Assembly (NCBI RefSeq): GCF_003205875.1
Contig: NZ_PUBZ01000086.1
Coordinates: forward strand, 1 to 64,000
Direction: 5' to 3'
Source of the DNA: Herpetosiphon llansteffanensis
GTDB taxonomy: Bacteria; Chloroflexota; Chloroflexia; Chloroflexales; Herpetosiphonaceae
DNA: 64,000 nucleotides
In this document: positions 16,855 to 26,068 of the stretch, piece by piece
How positions within the stretch are numbered: the stretch's first letter is position 1
Layout of the letters: every line of letters begins with the position of its first letter
Program-made: the position numbers and the translations under genes
Notes under the pieces: model-generated
What the model was told of the DNA's origin: nothing
The model's database searches: none
What the model saw: the letters and a program-made list of their open reading frames with translations, nothing else

Positions 16855-17697
16855 ATGAGTATGTACGCTGATGCTATTGGAGATATAGTAAGCCAATTGA
16901 ATCGACACCATGGTTGGCAATTAGATGGGGCAGGATGTCAGCTTCTTTGCCAGCGCAGTTGTGAAATTTTGCAACGCAACCCTGCCTCAAATCCAGCCAA
17001 ATATCCTGATATTATTGTCAATGTGTATCATGATTATGCCACGGTTGCTGCCGCATGCGATCCTCAACACCCACATCACGAGTTAATTTGGGTTTCAATT
17101 ATGGATGAAATCCTCAGTTGGTATCGCTGCAAGCGCTTCTCGTTGGGCAATGGCTCACAACTATGCGAGCATTCGCCCGATTTGGTGGCCTACGAGAATG
17201 TCAAGCGTTCGTTACCACAGTTTCGCTTTGAAGCTCGCTTACGCAGCTATATCCACACCATTGCTGAGCGCGCAATTATTCATTGGTGGCGAGCCAAAAA
17301 CGCGAAAAAACTGGGTGGAACTGGTAGCCGCAGAATTCACGAAAGCCCCGGTATTTATACGCCAAAACCACAAGATCAAACCTACTACTTGAGTCAAAGC
17401 AGTAGCCGCGACTGTCAACGTGAGTTAGGCGATACCATTGCCTCGCCCGATCTGCTGCCGCATGAACATGTTGAGCGCTGTGAACTTCAACGGCATATGG
17501 CTGCTGAAGTTCACGCGATGGTCGATGATCCGCTGTATCTGATTGCCCAGCAGTATTGGTATGCCTTGTTGTGCGAGGATAATAATATTACTGCCTTGGC
17601 CAGACAGCTTGGTTTGCAAGCCAACGATCTCTACAATTTGCGCGATCGGCTGCGACGGCGGTGTAAACCATTTTTGGTGCAGTGGTTTTTAGCCTAA
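16855..17697 (+). CDS. Divergent sigma-70-like (ECF-type) factor
   Basis: Possibly an alternative RNA polymerase sigma factor. Residues about 112-155 (LPQFRFEARLRSYIHTIAER, then IIHWWRAKN) match the core of sigma region 2 in ECF factors (FR-x-E-x-x-x-R-x-Y-x-x-x-I-A). Residues about 225-275 end in an alternation of helices, ITALARQLGLQANDLYNLRDR, that fits the region 4 helix-turn-helix. The 280-residue length and a Cys/His-containing N-terminal extension of about 100 residues are unusual. No anti-sigma factor gene is adjacent. Its stop overlaps that of the nuclease inhibitor gene by four bases tail to tail. Confidence 0.7.
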   Translation: MSMYADAIGDIVSQLNRHHGWQLDGAGCQLLCQRSCEILQRNPASNPAKYPDIIVNVYHDYATVAAACDPQHPHHELIWVSIMDEILSWYRCKRFSLGNGSQLCEHSPDLVAYENVKRSLPQFRFEARLRSYIHTIAERAIIHWWRAKNAKKLGGTGSRRIHESPGIYTPKPQDQTYYLSQSSSRDCQRELGDTIASPDLLPHEHVERCELQRHMAAEVHAMVDDPLYLIAQQYWYALLCEDNNITALARQLGLQANDLYNLRDRLRRRCKPFLVQWFLA

Positions 17698-18071
17698 GTT
17701 TCAACCAACTGAGTTTTTAGGCCAACCACATTGCCTGCGCTATCTTTGCCCAAAATATAGGCATCGATATTGATTTCACCCACGCGATAGACCTGAATGT
17801 CGGTTAATTCGGCCTTGAGCACTTCGACCAACTGCTGAAATTGGCTCACTGTGGCTTTTTCAGCCTCGCCATGCCAATCTTGCACGCTGGTGGCATTGCC
17901 AAAGAATTGCTCAAGGCTGATGGTTTGGATCGGCTGGCCATTGGCGAGTGCTTCGGGGCTGAATGGAGTTGCCGCATCCCAGGTATATGGCGTGAATGGC
18001 GCATCGGTTTCGCTCATCATCTGCAAGCCATCAGCTGCGGCAGTAATGTTCTCTAGAGTTGTTTCGGCCAC
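17694..18071 (-). CDS. NuiA-family nuclease inhibitor-like protein
   Basis: The 125-residue product matches the family of NuiA, the cyanobacterial inhibitor of the sugar-non-specific nuclease NucA. Diagnostic stretches are GLQMMSETDAPFTPYTW (about 15-31), LEQFF, DW and, above all, LTDIQVYRVGEINIDAYILGK (split at about 89-109) with the terminal VVGLKTQLVET. GTG at 18071 is chosen because AAGGAG lies five bases upstream; the upstream in-frame extension is a basic stretch without a ribosome site. No matching nuclease gene is in the window. It lies downstream of clpB but after a terminator. Confidence 0.85.
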   Translation of the reverse strand: MAETTLENITAAADGLQMMSETDAPFTPYTWDAATPFSPEALANGQPIQTISLEQFFGNATSVQDWHGEAEKATVSQFQQLVEVLKAELTDIQVYRVGEINIDAYILGKDSAGNVVGLKTQLVET

Positions 18072-18196
18072 AGGAACTCCTTGTTTACGTCGAAGAGGGC
18101 CAATTCGCCCTCGACGCGGACGACGAAAGGGCATAAACTGCTCCATCGACAATTGGCTGAATGCGGCTAGTATAGGGCATTTTTCGCGCCAACAAA

Positions 18197-18224
18197 AGCC
18201 CCCATCACGCTCATGATGGGGGCT
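18197..18224 (-). terminator. Rho-independent terminator of clpB
   Basis: AGCCCCCATCA (18197-18207) pairs with TGATGGGGGCT (18214-18224). Read leftward, it is followed by TTTTG. Confidence 0.85.
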
Positions 18225-18245
18225 GAGTCGAATTGATTAATTGGT

Positions 18246-20825
18246 TTAGTTGAAAATCAGTTTGCCTGCATCAACATCGACGCTGACGGTTGTGCCCGCT
18301 GGAAATCGACCTTTGAGCACTTCCAAGGCGAGCGGGTTGAGCAACTCGCTTTGGATGGCTCGTTTGAGTGGCCGCGCCCCAAAGACGGGATCATAGCCAA
18401 CGTGGGCCAGATGTTGGCGCGCCGCTTCACTCAGAACCAACTTGAGCTTACGTTCGCTCAAACGTTTGCTCAGCCGATCAACCTGAATATCAACAATATG
18501 CTTGATTTCAGCTTGGGTCAATGGCTTGAAGATAATCAAATCATCAATCCGGTTGAGAAATTCTGGGCGTAGCTCATCGCGCAGTTCTTCCATCACTGCT
18601 TCGCGCATGGCTTCTTCATCATCAACCAAGCTTTGAATGCGGCTACTGCCAATGTTCGAGGTCATAATCACCACCGAATTGGTGAAATCGACCAAGCGAC
18701 CCTGACCATCGGTTAAGCGACCATCGTCGAGCAATTGCAACAGGGTGTTGAACACATCGGGATGCGCTTTTTCAATTTCATCGAACAGCACCACGCTATA
18801 TGGGCGACGACGCACAGCCTCGGTCAATTGGCCGCCTTCTTCATAACCAACATAGCCTGGAGGTGCACCAATCAGCCGTGCCACGGCGTGACGTTCCATA
18901 TATTCCGACATGTCGATCCGGACCATTGCTGCTTCGTCATCGAACAAAAATTCAGCCAAGGCCCGTGCCAACTCGGTTTTACCAACCCCGGTTGGCCCAA
19001 GAAACAGGAACGAACCAAGTGGCCGATTGGGATCTTGCAGGCCTGCCCGCGAACGGCGCACTGCATCGGAAACCGCTTTGACCGCTTCATGCTGGCCAAT
19101 AATTCGCGCATGCAGCCGTTCTTCCATCTTGACCAGCTTTTGCAATTCGCCTTCTAAAAGCTTGGAAACCGGAATACCTGTCCATTTGGCGACAACTTGG
19201 GCAATATCCTCTTCGGATACTTCTTCGTTGAGCAGCATGCCATGTTCTTGCATATCGCGAACTTTGGCTTCTGCTTCGCCTAATTGTTGCTCTAAGGTAT
19301 TGAGCGTGCCATATTGCAACTCGGCGGCGCGATTGTAATCGTATTGGCGTTGCGCTTGCTCAATTTGAACCTTGGTTTGGTCGATCTTTTCTTTTAATTG
19401 GGCGATGGCGTTAATTGCACCGCGCTCGCTCGAAAGCTTGGTATCTAGCACCGCTTGTTGTTCACGCAAGTTGGCCAAATCGCGTTCGAGCCGTTCGAGC
19501 CGTTCCTTAGATGCAGGGTCTTTTTCGCGTTTCAAGGCTTCGCGTTCAATTTCCCATTGCATGCGTTTGCGCTTGATCTCGTCAAGTTCAACTGGATCGC
19601 TGGTAATTTCCATGCGCAACTTGGCTGCTGCTTCGTCGATCAAGTCAATTGCTTTGTCGGGCAAGAAGCGATCGGCAATATAGCGATTGGATAAGGTTGC
19701 GGCGGCGACAATTGCCGCGTCGGTAATCCGCACATTATGGTGCGTTTCGTAGCGTTCTTTCAAACCACGCAAAATCGAAATTGTATCTTCAACTGTTGGT
19801 TCGCCGACCAACACTGGCTGGAAGCGGCGCTCCAACGCTGGATCTTTTTCAATATATTTGCGATATTCATCAAGCGTCGTCGCGCCGATAGTGTGCAATT
19901 CACCACGGGCCAACGCTGGCTTGAGCATATTCGAGGCATCCATTGAGCCTTCGGCTGCGCCTGCGCCAACCACGGTATGCAACTCATCGATGAACAAAAT
20001 TACGCGGCCTTCAGCGTTGGTTACTTCGCTGAGCACTGCTTTGAGCCGTTCTTCAAACTCGCCGCGAAATTTTGCGCCGGCGACCAACGCGCCCAAATCG
20101 AGTGCGATCAAGCGTTTGTTGCGCAACGCTTCGGGCACATCGCCACGCACAATCCGCGCAGCGAGGCCTTCGACGATGGCAGTTTTACCAACGCCTGGCT
20201 CGCCAATGAGCACTGGATTATTTTTCGTGCGCCGTGAAAGCACCTGAATCGTGCGCCGAATTTCTTCATCGCGTCCGATTACTGGGTCAAGCTTGCCACG
20301 TTGAGCCAACGTCGTTAAGTCGCGGCCATATTTTTCGAGCGCCTGATATTTGCCTTCTGGGTTTTGATCGGTAACCCGTTGGTTGCCCCGAATGGCAGTT
20401 AAGGTTTTGAGAATTGCATCTTTGGTAATACCAAACGATGTGAGCAAACGCTGGGCTGGGCCTTTGGCACGTTCGCTAGCCAGCCCAAGCAACAGGTGTT
20501 CGGTCGAAACATACTCATCGCCCATGCCTTTGGCTTCATTTTCGGCAGTCTGCGAAACTTGATCAAGCCGTTGGCCAATACCTGGCTGCATTTGGCTGCC
20601 ACTAACGCGTGGCAAACGCCGAATTTCATCGTTAAGCGCCGCAACTAAAGCTTGCGGATCGCGATCCATTTTGCTGATAATTTGCGGAACCACGCCATCG
20701 GCTTGTTCGAGCAAGGCCACAAGAACATGTTCTGGTGTGATTTCGCTTTGGCCGTTGCGAGAAGCGATGCTTTGGGCATCAAAGATAGCCGCGCGTGATT
20801 TTTCGGTGTAAATATTCAAATTCAT
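18246..20825 (-). CDS. clpB: ATP-dependent disaggregase ClpB
   Basis: A hexameric AAA+ chaperone that works with DnaK to pull proteins out of aggregates. The 859-residue length is normal. Residues 1-145 form the Clp N domain, then come the first AAA+ module ([15 protein letters not shown]), the long coiled-coil middle domain (about 400-525, rich in Glu, Lys and Arg) that marks ClpB, and the second AAA+ module ([19 protein letters not shown]). The conserved [17 protein letters not shown] pore region is present. GGGAGG precedes the ATG. No CIRCE element is seen upstream. Confidence 0.98.
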   Translation of the reverse strand: MNLNIYTEKSRAAIFDAQSIASRNGQSEITPEHVLVALLEQADGVVPQIISKMDRDPQALVAALNDEIRRLPRVSGSQMQPGIGQRLDQVSQTAENEAKGMGDEYVSTEHLLLGLASERAKGPAQRLLTSFGITKDAILKTLTAIRGNQRVTDQNPEGKYQALEKYGRDLTTLAQRGKLDPVIGRDEEIRRTIQVLSRRTKNNPVLIGEPGVGKTAIVEGLAARIVRGDVPEALRNKRLIALDLGALVAGAKFRGEFEERLKAVLSEVTNAEGRVILFIDELHTVVGAGAAEGSMDASNMLKPALARGELHTIGATTLDEYRKYIEKDPALERRFQPVLVGEPTVEDTISILRGLKERYETHHNVRITDAAIVAAATLSNRYIADRFLPDKAIDLIDEAAAKLRMEITSDPVELDEIKRKRMQWEIEREALKREKDPASKERLERLERDLANLREQQAVLDTKLSSERGAINAIAQLKEKIDQTKVQIEQAQRQYDYNRAAELQYGTLNTLEQQLGEAEAKVRDMQEHGMLLNEEVSEEDIAQVVAKWTGIPVSKLLEGELQKLVKMEERLHARIIGQHEAVKAVSDAVRRSRAGLQDPNRPLGSFLFLGPTGVGKTELARALAEFLFDDEAAMVRIDMSEYMERHAVARLIGAPPGYVGYEEGGQLTEAVRRRPYSVVLFDEIEKAHPDVFNTLLQLLDDGRLTDGQGRLVDFTNSVVIMTSNIGSSRIQSLVDDEEAMREAVMEELRDELRPEFLNRIDDLIIFKPLTQAEIKHIVDIQVDRLSKRLSERKLKLVLSEAARQHLAHVGYDPVFGARPLKRAIQSELLNPLALEVLKGRFPAGTTVSVDVDAGKLIFN

Positions 20826-20887
20826 GGTTGCGAAACCTCCCTATTCAGTTGTAATTGCACTAAGCATAGCAGAGCGATGTTAAAAAT

Positions 20888-20902
20888 ATAGTAGGCCACT
20901 AT
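20888..20902. promoter_or_regulatory. Small dyad between clpB and tsaE
   Basis: ATAGT-aggcc-ACTAT lies about 63 bases upstream of the clpB start in an AT-rich divergent region. It could bind a regulator of clpB, but the half-sites are only five bases. Confidence 0.25.
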
Positions 20903-21062
20903 TAGAAGATTGTCTGAACATAATCGTTGTTTGGTTTCAGCAAAATATCATCGTAGCGTGCGCATTTAAGCGCTATGCTCATTTGGGATAAATTGGCTTG
21001 AACAGTGGCATTCAACCGCGCCAGCATGGCAATTGGCATGATGCCCGTTTTCAGCCAGCATA

Positions 21063-21079
21063 TGCTACAATTGAGCCTA
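21063..21079 (+). promoter_or_regulatory. Extended -10 promoter giving a probably leaderless tsaE mRNA
   Basis: TGCTACAAT at 21063-21071 is an extended -10 box (TGn before TACAAT). Its hexamer ends eight bases before the A of the tsaE ATG at 21079, so transcription would start at or near the start codon. No Shine-Dalgarno precedes that ATG. Confidence 0.5.
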
Positions 21080-21594
21080 TGAAAGCACGTATTCCTGCCA
21101 TTTTAGAGCCTGATAGCATCGATGTGGTGAGCCATGGGCCAGCCCACACGGTGCGGATTGGTCAGCAAATCGGCGCAGCCTTAACTGCTGGCGATTTAGT
21201 GCTGTTGTTTGGGACGTTTGGTGTGGGCAAAACCCACTTGACCAAAGGCATTGCCAGCGCGTTTGGTATCCCTGAAGCAGACGTTACCAGCCCAACTTTT
21301 GTTTTAGTCAATAACTATACTGCTGATAAAACCCACGGGCGCACCCGCATTCACCATATTGATCTGTATCGACTTGAAGGCAATGCCAAGGATTTCGATT
21401 CGATTGGTTTGGAAGAATTATGGGACGATAGCGCCATTTGTGTGATCGAATGGGCCGAGCGCGTCGCTGATTCGTTGCCCAGTGAATATTTGGAAATTCG
21501 GATCGATCACTTGGCCGAAACCAAACGCATGATGCGGCTCAAGCCCCATGGCGAGCGCTATAAGCAATTGATCCAGCGTTTGCGTGGTAAATAA
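21079..21594 (+). CDS. tsaE: tRNA threonylcarbamoyladenosine biosynthesis ATPase TsaE
   Basis: TsaE is the ATPase that works with TsaB and TsaD to place t6A at position 37 of ANN-reading tRNAs. Starting at ATG 21079 gives 171 residues. Motifs are the P loop GTFGVGKTHLTKGIA, SPTFVLVNNY, HHIDLYRL and IEWAERV. The longer frame from 20998 adds 27 residues without family similarity. It is the first gene of an operon with tsaB. Confidence 0.95.
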   Translation: MKARIPAILEPDSIDVVSHGPAHTVRIGQQIGAALTAGDLVLLFGTFGVGKTHLTKGIASAFGIPEADVTSPTFVLVNNYTADKTHGRTRIHHIDLYRLEGNAKDFDSIGLEELWDDSAICVIEWAERVADSLPSEYLEIRIDHLAETKRMMRLKPHGERYKQLIQRLRGK

Positions 21595-21619
21595 TAGTTT
21601 GCTAGATTGAGAATTTGTG

Positions 21620-22291
21620 ATGTTACTTGCCTTTGATACAGCCACCGACACCGCTGGGGTAGCGGTTTATGATGCTAATGGATTGCGTGCAGAGGCCAAT
21701 TGGTTTGCTGGGCGTGGACATTCAACCCAGCTCTTGCCAATGGCGCAACAGTTGCTCAGCAACCTTGATCTGACTCCTGCTGCATTAACTGGGGTTGCCG
21801 TTTCGGTCGGGCCTGGCTCGTGGAGCGGCATTCGGGTTGGCATGAGCAGCGCCAAAGGTTTAGCCTTGGCCCACGATTTGCCCTTGCTTGGCATTAGCAG
21901 CCTTGAAACGTTGGCCTATCCGCATCAACGGATTGGGCGCAGCGTGGTGGCGGTGATCAAGCTTGGCCGCGATCGCTATGCCATGGCCGAATTTCGCTTG
22001 CGCCGCGCTTGGATGCGGATTGGCCAAGAACGCAATGTTTCGCGTGATGAACTGTTGGCTGCGATTCCTGAGCTGGCGTTGGTATGCGGCGATGTTGACC
22101 CACGCTTGGCCCTAGCAATCAATGAAGCTCGTGGGGCTGGGGTGGTGATTCCATCGCCAGCAGTTGGTTTGCGGCGGGCTGGTTTCTTGGCCGAAATTGC
22201 TTGGAATCGGCTACAAGCAGGCGAACGCGACGATTTGACCAGCTTAGAGCCTTCGTATTTGGGGGCGGCGGTCAAGGAGCCGACCAAGTGA
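21620..22291 (+). CDS. tsaB: tRNA threonylcarbamoyladenosine biosynthesis protein TsaB
   Basis: TsaB is a non-catalytic ASKHA-fold partner of TsaD in t6A synthesis. The 223-residue product shows LAFDTATDTAGVAV at the N terminus, GRGHSTQLLP, and the phosphate-like loop VSVGPGSWSGIRVGMSSAKGLA (split). It follows tsaE by 25 bases and overlaps the next start codon by three bases. Confidence 0.95.
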   Translation: MLLAFDTATDTAGVAVYDANGLRAEANWFAGRGHSTQLLPMAQQLLSNLDLTPAALTGVAVSVGPGSWSGIRVGMSSAKGLALAHDLPLLGISSLETLAYPHQRIGRSVVAVIKLGRDRYAMAEFRLRRAWMRIGQERNVSRDELLAAIPELALVCGDVDPRLALAINEARGAGVVIPSPAVGLRRAGFLAEIAWNRLQAGERDDLTSLEPSYLGAAVKEPTK

Positions 22292-22815
22292 AAAGCATCC
22301 AGCGAGTATTGATCTTTGGCTCAATGGGTTCGGGCAAAAGCACGCTAGCCAAGCGGCTTGGCGCTGTATTAAATTTGCCAGTGATTCACCTTGATAGTTA
22401 TTTTTGGCGGCCAGGTTGGGTTGAGCCAGATCGTGAAACGTGGCGAGCGCAACAACGCGAATTGGTGCAAGCGTCACAATGGATTATGGATGGCAATTAT
22501 TCGGCAACGCTTGATGAACGTTGGCCGCATGCTGATACCGTGATTTTTATCGATCAGTCACGTTTGCGCTGCTTGTGGCGAGTAATCAAACGACGAATTG
22601 TCTATCATGGGCGTTCGCGGCCTGATTTGGCGGCAGACTGCCCAGAAAAGCTTGATTGGGTTGCCTTCGATTTTGTTTGGACGTACCCTCAGGCTCGGCG
22701 GCCAAGGGTGCTGAAGCGTTTGGCTGAGGCCAAAACAAGTAAATTGGTTTTTCATCTACGTGGTGATGCGGCGATTGAGCAATTGCTCCTTGATCTCTCG
22801 CAGATGTCAGCGTAG
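22288..22815 (+). CDS. P-loop nucleotide kinase, FlaR/adenylate-kinase-like
   Basis: A 175-residue P-loop protein of the group often annotated as DNA topology modulation protein FlaR. Its Walker A is GSMGSGKSTLAKRLG near residue 11, followed by VIHLDSYFWRPGW, a lid-like RRIVYHGRSRPD and a C-terminal helix. The substrate is unknown; a nucleotide or small metabolite is likely. GTG at 22288 is chosen because AAGGAG (22274-22279) lies eight bases upstream and the codon overlaps the tsaB stop as GTGA. This overlap implies translational coupling with tsaB. Confidence 0.85.
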   Translation: MKSIQRVLIFGSMGSGKSTLAKRLGAVLNLPVIHLDSYFWRPGWVEPDRETWRAQQRELVQASQWIMDGNYSATLDERWPHADTVIFIDQSRLRCLWRVIKRRIVYHGRSRPDLAADCPEKLDWVAFDFVWTYPQARRPRVLKRLAEAKTSKLVFHLRGDAAIEQLLLDLSQMSA

Positions 22816-22842
22816 CAGTCTCCTGCGCACGGAGGATTATCG

Positions 22843-23571
22843 ATGAGTGCATTATCACGCTTTGAACAATTTATGGAAGGTATGGTTGAGGGCAATGTGG
22901 CGCGCTTGTTTCGCAGCCCAATTCAACCAGCCGAAATTGGCAAGCGCCTTGAACGGGCCATGGAAAGCCAACAAACAATTAGCATGGATCGGATTTTGGT
23001 GCCGAATGCCTATAAAGCGCATTTGCACCCTGACGATTACAAAGCGTTTGAGCCGGTTAAAACCAATTTGCAGCATGAAATGGCTCGTTATTTAGCTGAG
23101 CTAGCGCGCGAGCGTGGTTTTACGATGGTGCATCATCCGAATGTGGAGTTGGTAGCTGATCCGGCGGTCAAGCAGCGCTCGATTATGATTGACGGCCAAA
23201 TTAGCGAAGCGCCAGCCCATCTTGGCGGCAGCACCCAAATGATTGGGCCAACCGGAGCCGCGATTAGTGGCCAACCAACCCCGCCGAAAGCCAACTTAAT
23301 CTTGTATACTGACCAAGGCGAACACCGGATTCCAGTTAAAAAATCGGTGACCAATTTGGGTCGCGGCTTGAACAACGATCTGATTCTCGAAGATAGTCGG
23401 GTTTCGCGTGAGCATGCCCAACTGCGCTATCGGGCGCGGCGCTTCTGGATCAGCGATGTGCGTTCGACCAATGGCACGTTTGTCAATGGCGATCCGGTGC
23501 AAGAACGGGAACTGCGCAACGGCGACATTGTGTCGCTTGGTGGTTTAGAATTGCGTTTTGAGGAGGCCTAA
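22843..23571 (+). CDS. FhaA-like protein with DUF3662 and FHA domains
   Basis: Residues 1-110 form the DUF3662 domain of the mycobacterial FhaA family (RFEQFMEGMVEG, IQPAEIGKRLERAM). Residues about 150-242 are an FHA phosphothreonine-binding domain: GRGLNNDLILEDSRVSREHAQL and STNGTFVNG. FhaA proteins act downstream of Ser/Thr kinases at the cell wall. GGAGG precedes the ATG. It is followed at once by a second FHA gene, so the pair is probably co-translated. A Ser/Thr kinase exists at 37864 but not in the operon. Confidence 0.92.
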   Translation: MSALSRFEQFMEGMVEGNVARLFRSPIQPAEIGKRLERAMESQQTISMDRILVPNAYKAHLHPDDYKAFEPVKTNLQHEMARYLAELARERGFTMVHHPNVELVADPAVKQRSIMIDGQISEAPAHLGGSTQMIGPTGAAISGQPTPPKANLILYTDQGEHRIPVKKSVTNLGRGLNNDLILEDSRVSREHAQLRYRARRFWISDVRSTNGTFVNGDPVQERELRNGDIVSLGGLELRFEEA

Positions 23572-24048
23572 ATGGGTCAGAGCATCACCAGTGCTACGCT
23601 TGATTTTGTAATTTTGCTGTTACGAATTAGCGTGATCTTTTTCTTGTACTTCTTTTTATATCAGGTAGTACGGGTTATTCGGCGCGAATTGCAGGTAGTT
23701 GGCAGCGGAACTGGTGGTGCGGGCGTGCTGGCGGGAGCGGCGCAAAATTTATATGGCAAGTTGATTGTCATGTCGAGTGGTGATACTGGCTTGCAGCGTG
23801 GCTATGCTTTTGAGCTTGGCGCGGTGAATATGATTGGGCGGCGGCCTGATAGCGATGTGGCCTTGAACGACTCATTTTTATCTTCGGAGCATGCGCTGTT
23901 GGAATGGCGTGGCGATAGTTGGTGGCTGGAAGACCAGCGTTCGACCAACGGCACCTTTATCAACGACATTGAAGTAGCCGACCCGACCCCAATTGTCTAT
24001 GGCGACATCATTCGGATTGGGCGGATTGAGCTAAAACTTTCGCGTTAA
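23572..24048 (+). CDS. Membrane-anchored FHA-domain protein (FhaB-like)
   Basis: One membrane helix at about residues 12-37 is followed by a Gly/Ala-rich linker and an FHA domain (about 63-158) with IGRRPDSDVALND, SSEHALL and STNGTFIND. The layout matches FhaB/FipA, which binds phosphothreonine on cell-division or wall proteins. It starts directly after the stop of the previous gene, with GAGGAGG upstream. It is the last gene of the tsaE operon. Confidence 0.9.
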   Translation: MGQSITSATLDFVILLLRISVIFFLYFFLYQVVRVIRRELQVVGSGTGGAGVLAGAAQNLYGKLIVMSSGDTGLQRGYAFELGAVNMIGRRPDSDVALNDSFLSSEHALLEWRGDSWWLEDQRSTNGTFINDIEVADPTPIVYGDIIRIGRIELKLSR

Positions 24049-24056
24049 GTGCCTTC

Positions 24057-24096
24057 AGCAGCATTGACCTTGGCTTGATGCTGCTACCCCTTTTTT
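24057..24096 (+). terminator. Probable terminator of the tsaE-FHA operon
   Basis: AGCAGCAT (24057-24064) pairs with ATGCTGCT (24078-24085), then acccc and six T. The 13-base loop and the gap before the T run make it moderate. Confidence 0.55.
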
Positions 24097-24220
24097 ACCA
24101 CAAAAAACCCCATTGCTGGCTGCTTGATCAGACCTCAGATGAGAACTTGACATAATTTAATTTTTCAAAAATAGCTGATTATAAAGGGCTAAAAACCACC
24201 TGTTGAGGGGTGAAAGTTAT

Positions 24221-24249
24221 TTGTCAGTTTAATCTGCCTGTGATATACT
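24221..24249 (+). promoter_or_regulatory. Promoter of the complex I operon
   Basis: TTGTCA at 24221-24226, a 17-base spacer and TATACT at 24244-24249. Transcription would start near 24256 with a leader of about 98 bases. A lone TTGACA at 24147-24152 has no matching -10 box. Confidence 0.75.
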
Positions 24250-24353
24250 TCGCAATGGCTGCACGGTGTTAGTGCAATTGTGTACAGCGAGTACTGGGGC
24301 TACCCGTCTCGCTCTTTGTGTGTTTGTAACGGGCATCACTAGGAGACCGACCT

Positions 24354-24710
24354 ATGCTTACAAACTATGCGTTTATCGGAATCTTCGCGGTTGCCGCGAT
24401 TACCTTTCCGCTTTTGCCTCTGGTGCTGTCGTCCTTTTTACGGCCAAACCGCCCAACACAGGTTAAACTTTCGACCTACGAGTGTGGTTTGGAGGCGATT
24501 GGCGACATCTGGGTCCAGTTCAAAGTTCAATACTACTTGTATGCTTTGGCCTTTGTGATCTTTGATATCGAAACGATCTTTTTGTACCCATGGGCAGTGG
24601 CGTATGGGCAACTGGGCTTGTTCGCCCTCTTTGAAATGGTGGTCTTTTTAGCAATTCTGACCATCGGTTTGGTGTATGCCTGGAAAAAAGGCGCACTTGA
24701 GTGGATCTAA
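24354..24710 (+). CDS. nuoA: NADH-quinone oxidoreductase subunit A
   Basis: A small membrane subunit at the junction of the peripheral and membrane arms of complex I. The 118-residue product has three helices and the conserved loop [20 protein letters not shown] (split), followed by [17 protein letters not shown]-like [16 protein letters not shown]. It is the first gene of the 12-gene operon. Confidence 0.98.
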   Translation: MLTNYAFIGIFAVAAITFPLLPLVLSSFLRPNRPTQVKLSTYECGLEAIGDIWVQFKVQYYLYALAFVIFDIETIFLYPWAVAYGQLGLFALFEMVVFLAILTIGLVYAWKKGALEWI

Positions 24711-24731
24711 ACGACGAATAGGGGCGTGACG

Positions 24732-24760
24732 GCGCGGAGGCTGCGCTAGGCCTTGGCCTA
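24732..24760 (+). other. Two small hairpins between nuoA and nuoB
   Basis: GCGC-ggaggct-GCGC (24732-24746) is followed directly by TAGGC-CTTG-GCCTA (24747-24760), the latter with a CUUG tetraloop as in the rpsF leader. They lie before the nuoB ribosome site and have no T run, so they are more likely to affect mRNA processing or translation than termination. Confidence 0.55.
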
Positions 24761-24792
24761 CTTCAATTCACCAAAATTTGCCCGGAGGGCGT

Positions 24793-25545
24793 ATGTCTGA
24801 TCTACAAACGCAAATGGATCTTGAGCAGCAGGGGGTGCTGTTTACGACCATCAATAAGCTGTACAACTGGGGTCGCCGCTCTTCGGTGTGGCCGATGCAG
24901 TTCGGGTTAGCTTGCTGCGCGATTGAGATGATTGCTGCAGCAGCGTCGCGCTATGATATTTCGCGCTTTGGCTCGGAACTCTTTCGCGCCTCACCCCGCC
25001 AAGCTGACGTGATGATCGTTGCTGGAACTGTGACCAAGAAAATGGTGCCACAGGTTGTTCGTTTGTTTAACCAAATGCCCGAACCGCGCTATGTGATTTC
25101 GATGGGAGCGTGTGCGACCTCTGGTGGCCCCTTCCGCGATGGCTATAACGTGGTGCGCGGGGTTGATTTATATGTGCCTGTTGATGTGTATATTCCAGGC
25201 TGCCCACCACGGCCAGAAGCATTGTTGCACTCGTTGATGACCTTGCAAGCGCAAATCGATGTCCAAGCGTTGCAACAAGTGCGCTGGTATGGCGATGATG
25301 AAGGCGTGGTCAACGAGTTTCCAATTCCGGTCTTTGGCGCTGAAGGCTTGGAAGTTGCGGGCATTCCTGGCACTGCCGACCCAGTTGGGGGCACGCCCAA
25401 GATGCCGCCGTTTGTTAGCCCAGCCTTGGGTGGCAAAGGCGAACGCGACGCATCAATTAAGGCCTTGGAAGGCAATCAGCCCAAACCAATGTTGCGGGCT
25501 GGCACGGTAACGATCGAGGAGGTAGGCCATGGCATTGCTGGCTAG
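24793..25545 (+). CDS. nuoB: NADH-quinone oxidoreductase subunit B
   Basis: Carries the terminal 4Fe-4S cluster N2 next to the quinone site. Cluster ligands are the adjacent Cys pair in [10 protein letters not shown], the Cys in GACATSGG, and that in [11 protein letters not shown]. The 250-residue length exceeds the usual 160-220 because of a C-terminal tail rich in Gly, Pro and Lys (about 178-250). ATG at 24793 has CGGAGGG upstream and is preferred to TTG at 24778. Its end overlaps nuoC by 17 bases. Confidence 0.97.
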   Translation: MSDLQTQMDLEQQGVLFTTINKLYNWGRRSSVWPMQFGLACCAIEMIAAAASRYDISRFGSELFRASPRQADVMIVAGTVTKKMVPQVVRLFNQMPEPRYVISMGACATSGGPFRDGYNVVRGVDLYVPVDVYIPGCPPRPEALLHSLMTLQAQIDVQALQQVRWYGDDEGVVNEFPIPVFGAEGLEVAGIPGTADPVGGTPKMPPFVSPALGGKGERDASIKALEGNQPKPMLRAGTVTIEEVGHGIAG

Positions 25546-26065
25546 AGGCGAACTGCGCTCGATCCTGCAAACCCAATTGCCCAACGTGCTCGATAGCCGC
25601 TGGGATACTCAAGCAACCGACCAAGTTGAAGCCCATGGCGAAGGCCAAACCGTGCTGCTCGATTTTGATGCAGTGGTTAAGGCTGAGGCAATTGTCGAGG
25701 TTGCCCATTTCGTCCGTGATACATTTGGCTACGATTTCCTTTCCAACATCACAGCGGTTGATTACCTCAAACAGGGGTTAATCGAATTGGTCTATCAATT
25801 CTATAACGCTGCTGAAGGTGGCCCCGACCTGCGGGTGCGGGTGCGAATTGGCCGTAGCCCAGAAGAGTGCATTGTTCCATCGCTAACGCCTACGTGGCCT
25901 GGTGCCGATTTGCAAGAACGCGAAGCCTACGATATGTATGGCGTGGTGTTTCCTGGCCATCCAAATCTGGCACGGATCTACATGTGGGATGAGTTTAAGG
26001 GCTTTCCAATGCGGAAAGACTTCCCCAAGACGGGCGATAAATATACCCACGTCACGGGAGAATAG
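25529..26065 (+). CDS. nuoC: NADH-quinone oxidoreductase subunit C
   Basis: Peripheral-arm subunit that scaffolds NuoB and NuoD. The 178-residue product shows [11 protein letters not shown] and the C-terminal signature [17 protein letters not shown] (split) with [24 protein letters not shown]. It overlaps nuoB by 17 bases, with a GGAGG ribosome site inside nuoB. Three bases separate it from nuoD. Confidence 0.97.
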   Translation: MALLARGELRSILQTQLPNVLDSRWDTQATDQVEAHGEGQTVLLDFDAVVKAEAIVEVAHFVRDTFGYDFLSNITAVDYLKQGLIELVYQFYNAAEGGPDLRVRVRIGRSPEECIVPSLTPTWPGADLQEREAYDMYGVVFPGHPNLARIYMWDEFKGFPMRKDFPKTGDKYTHVTGE

Positions 26066-26068
26066 TCA

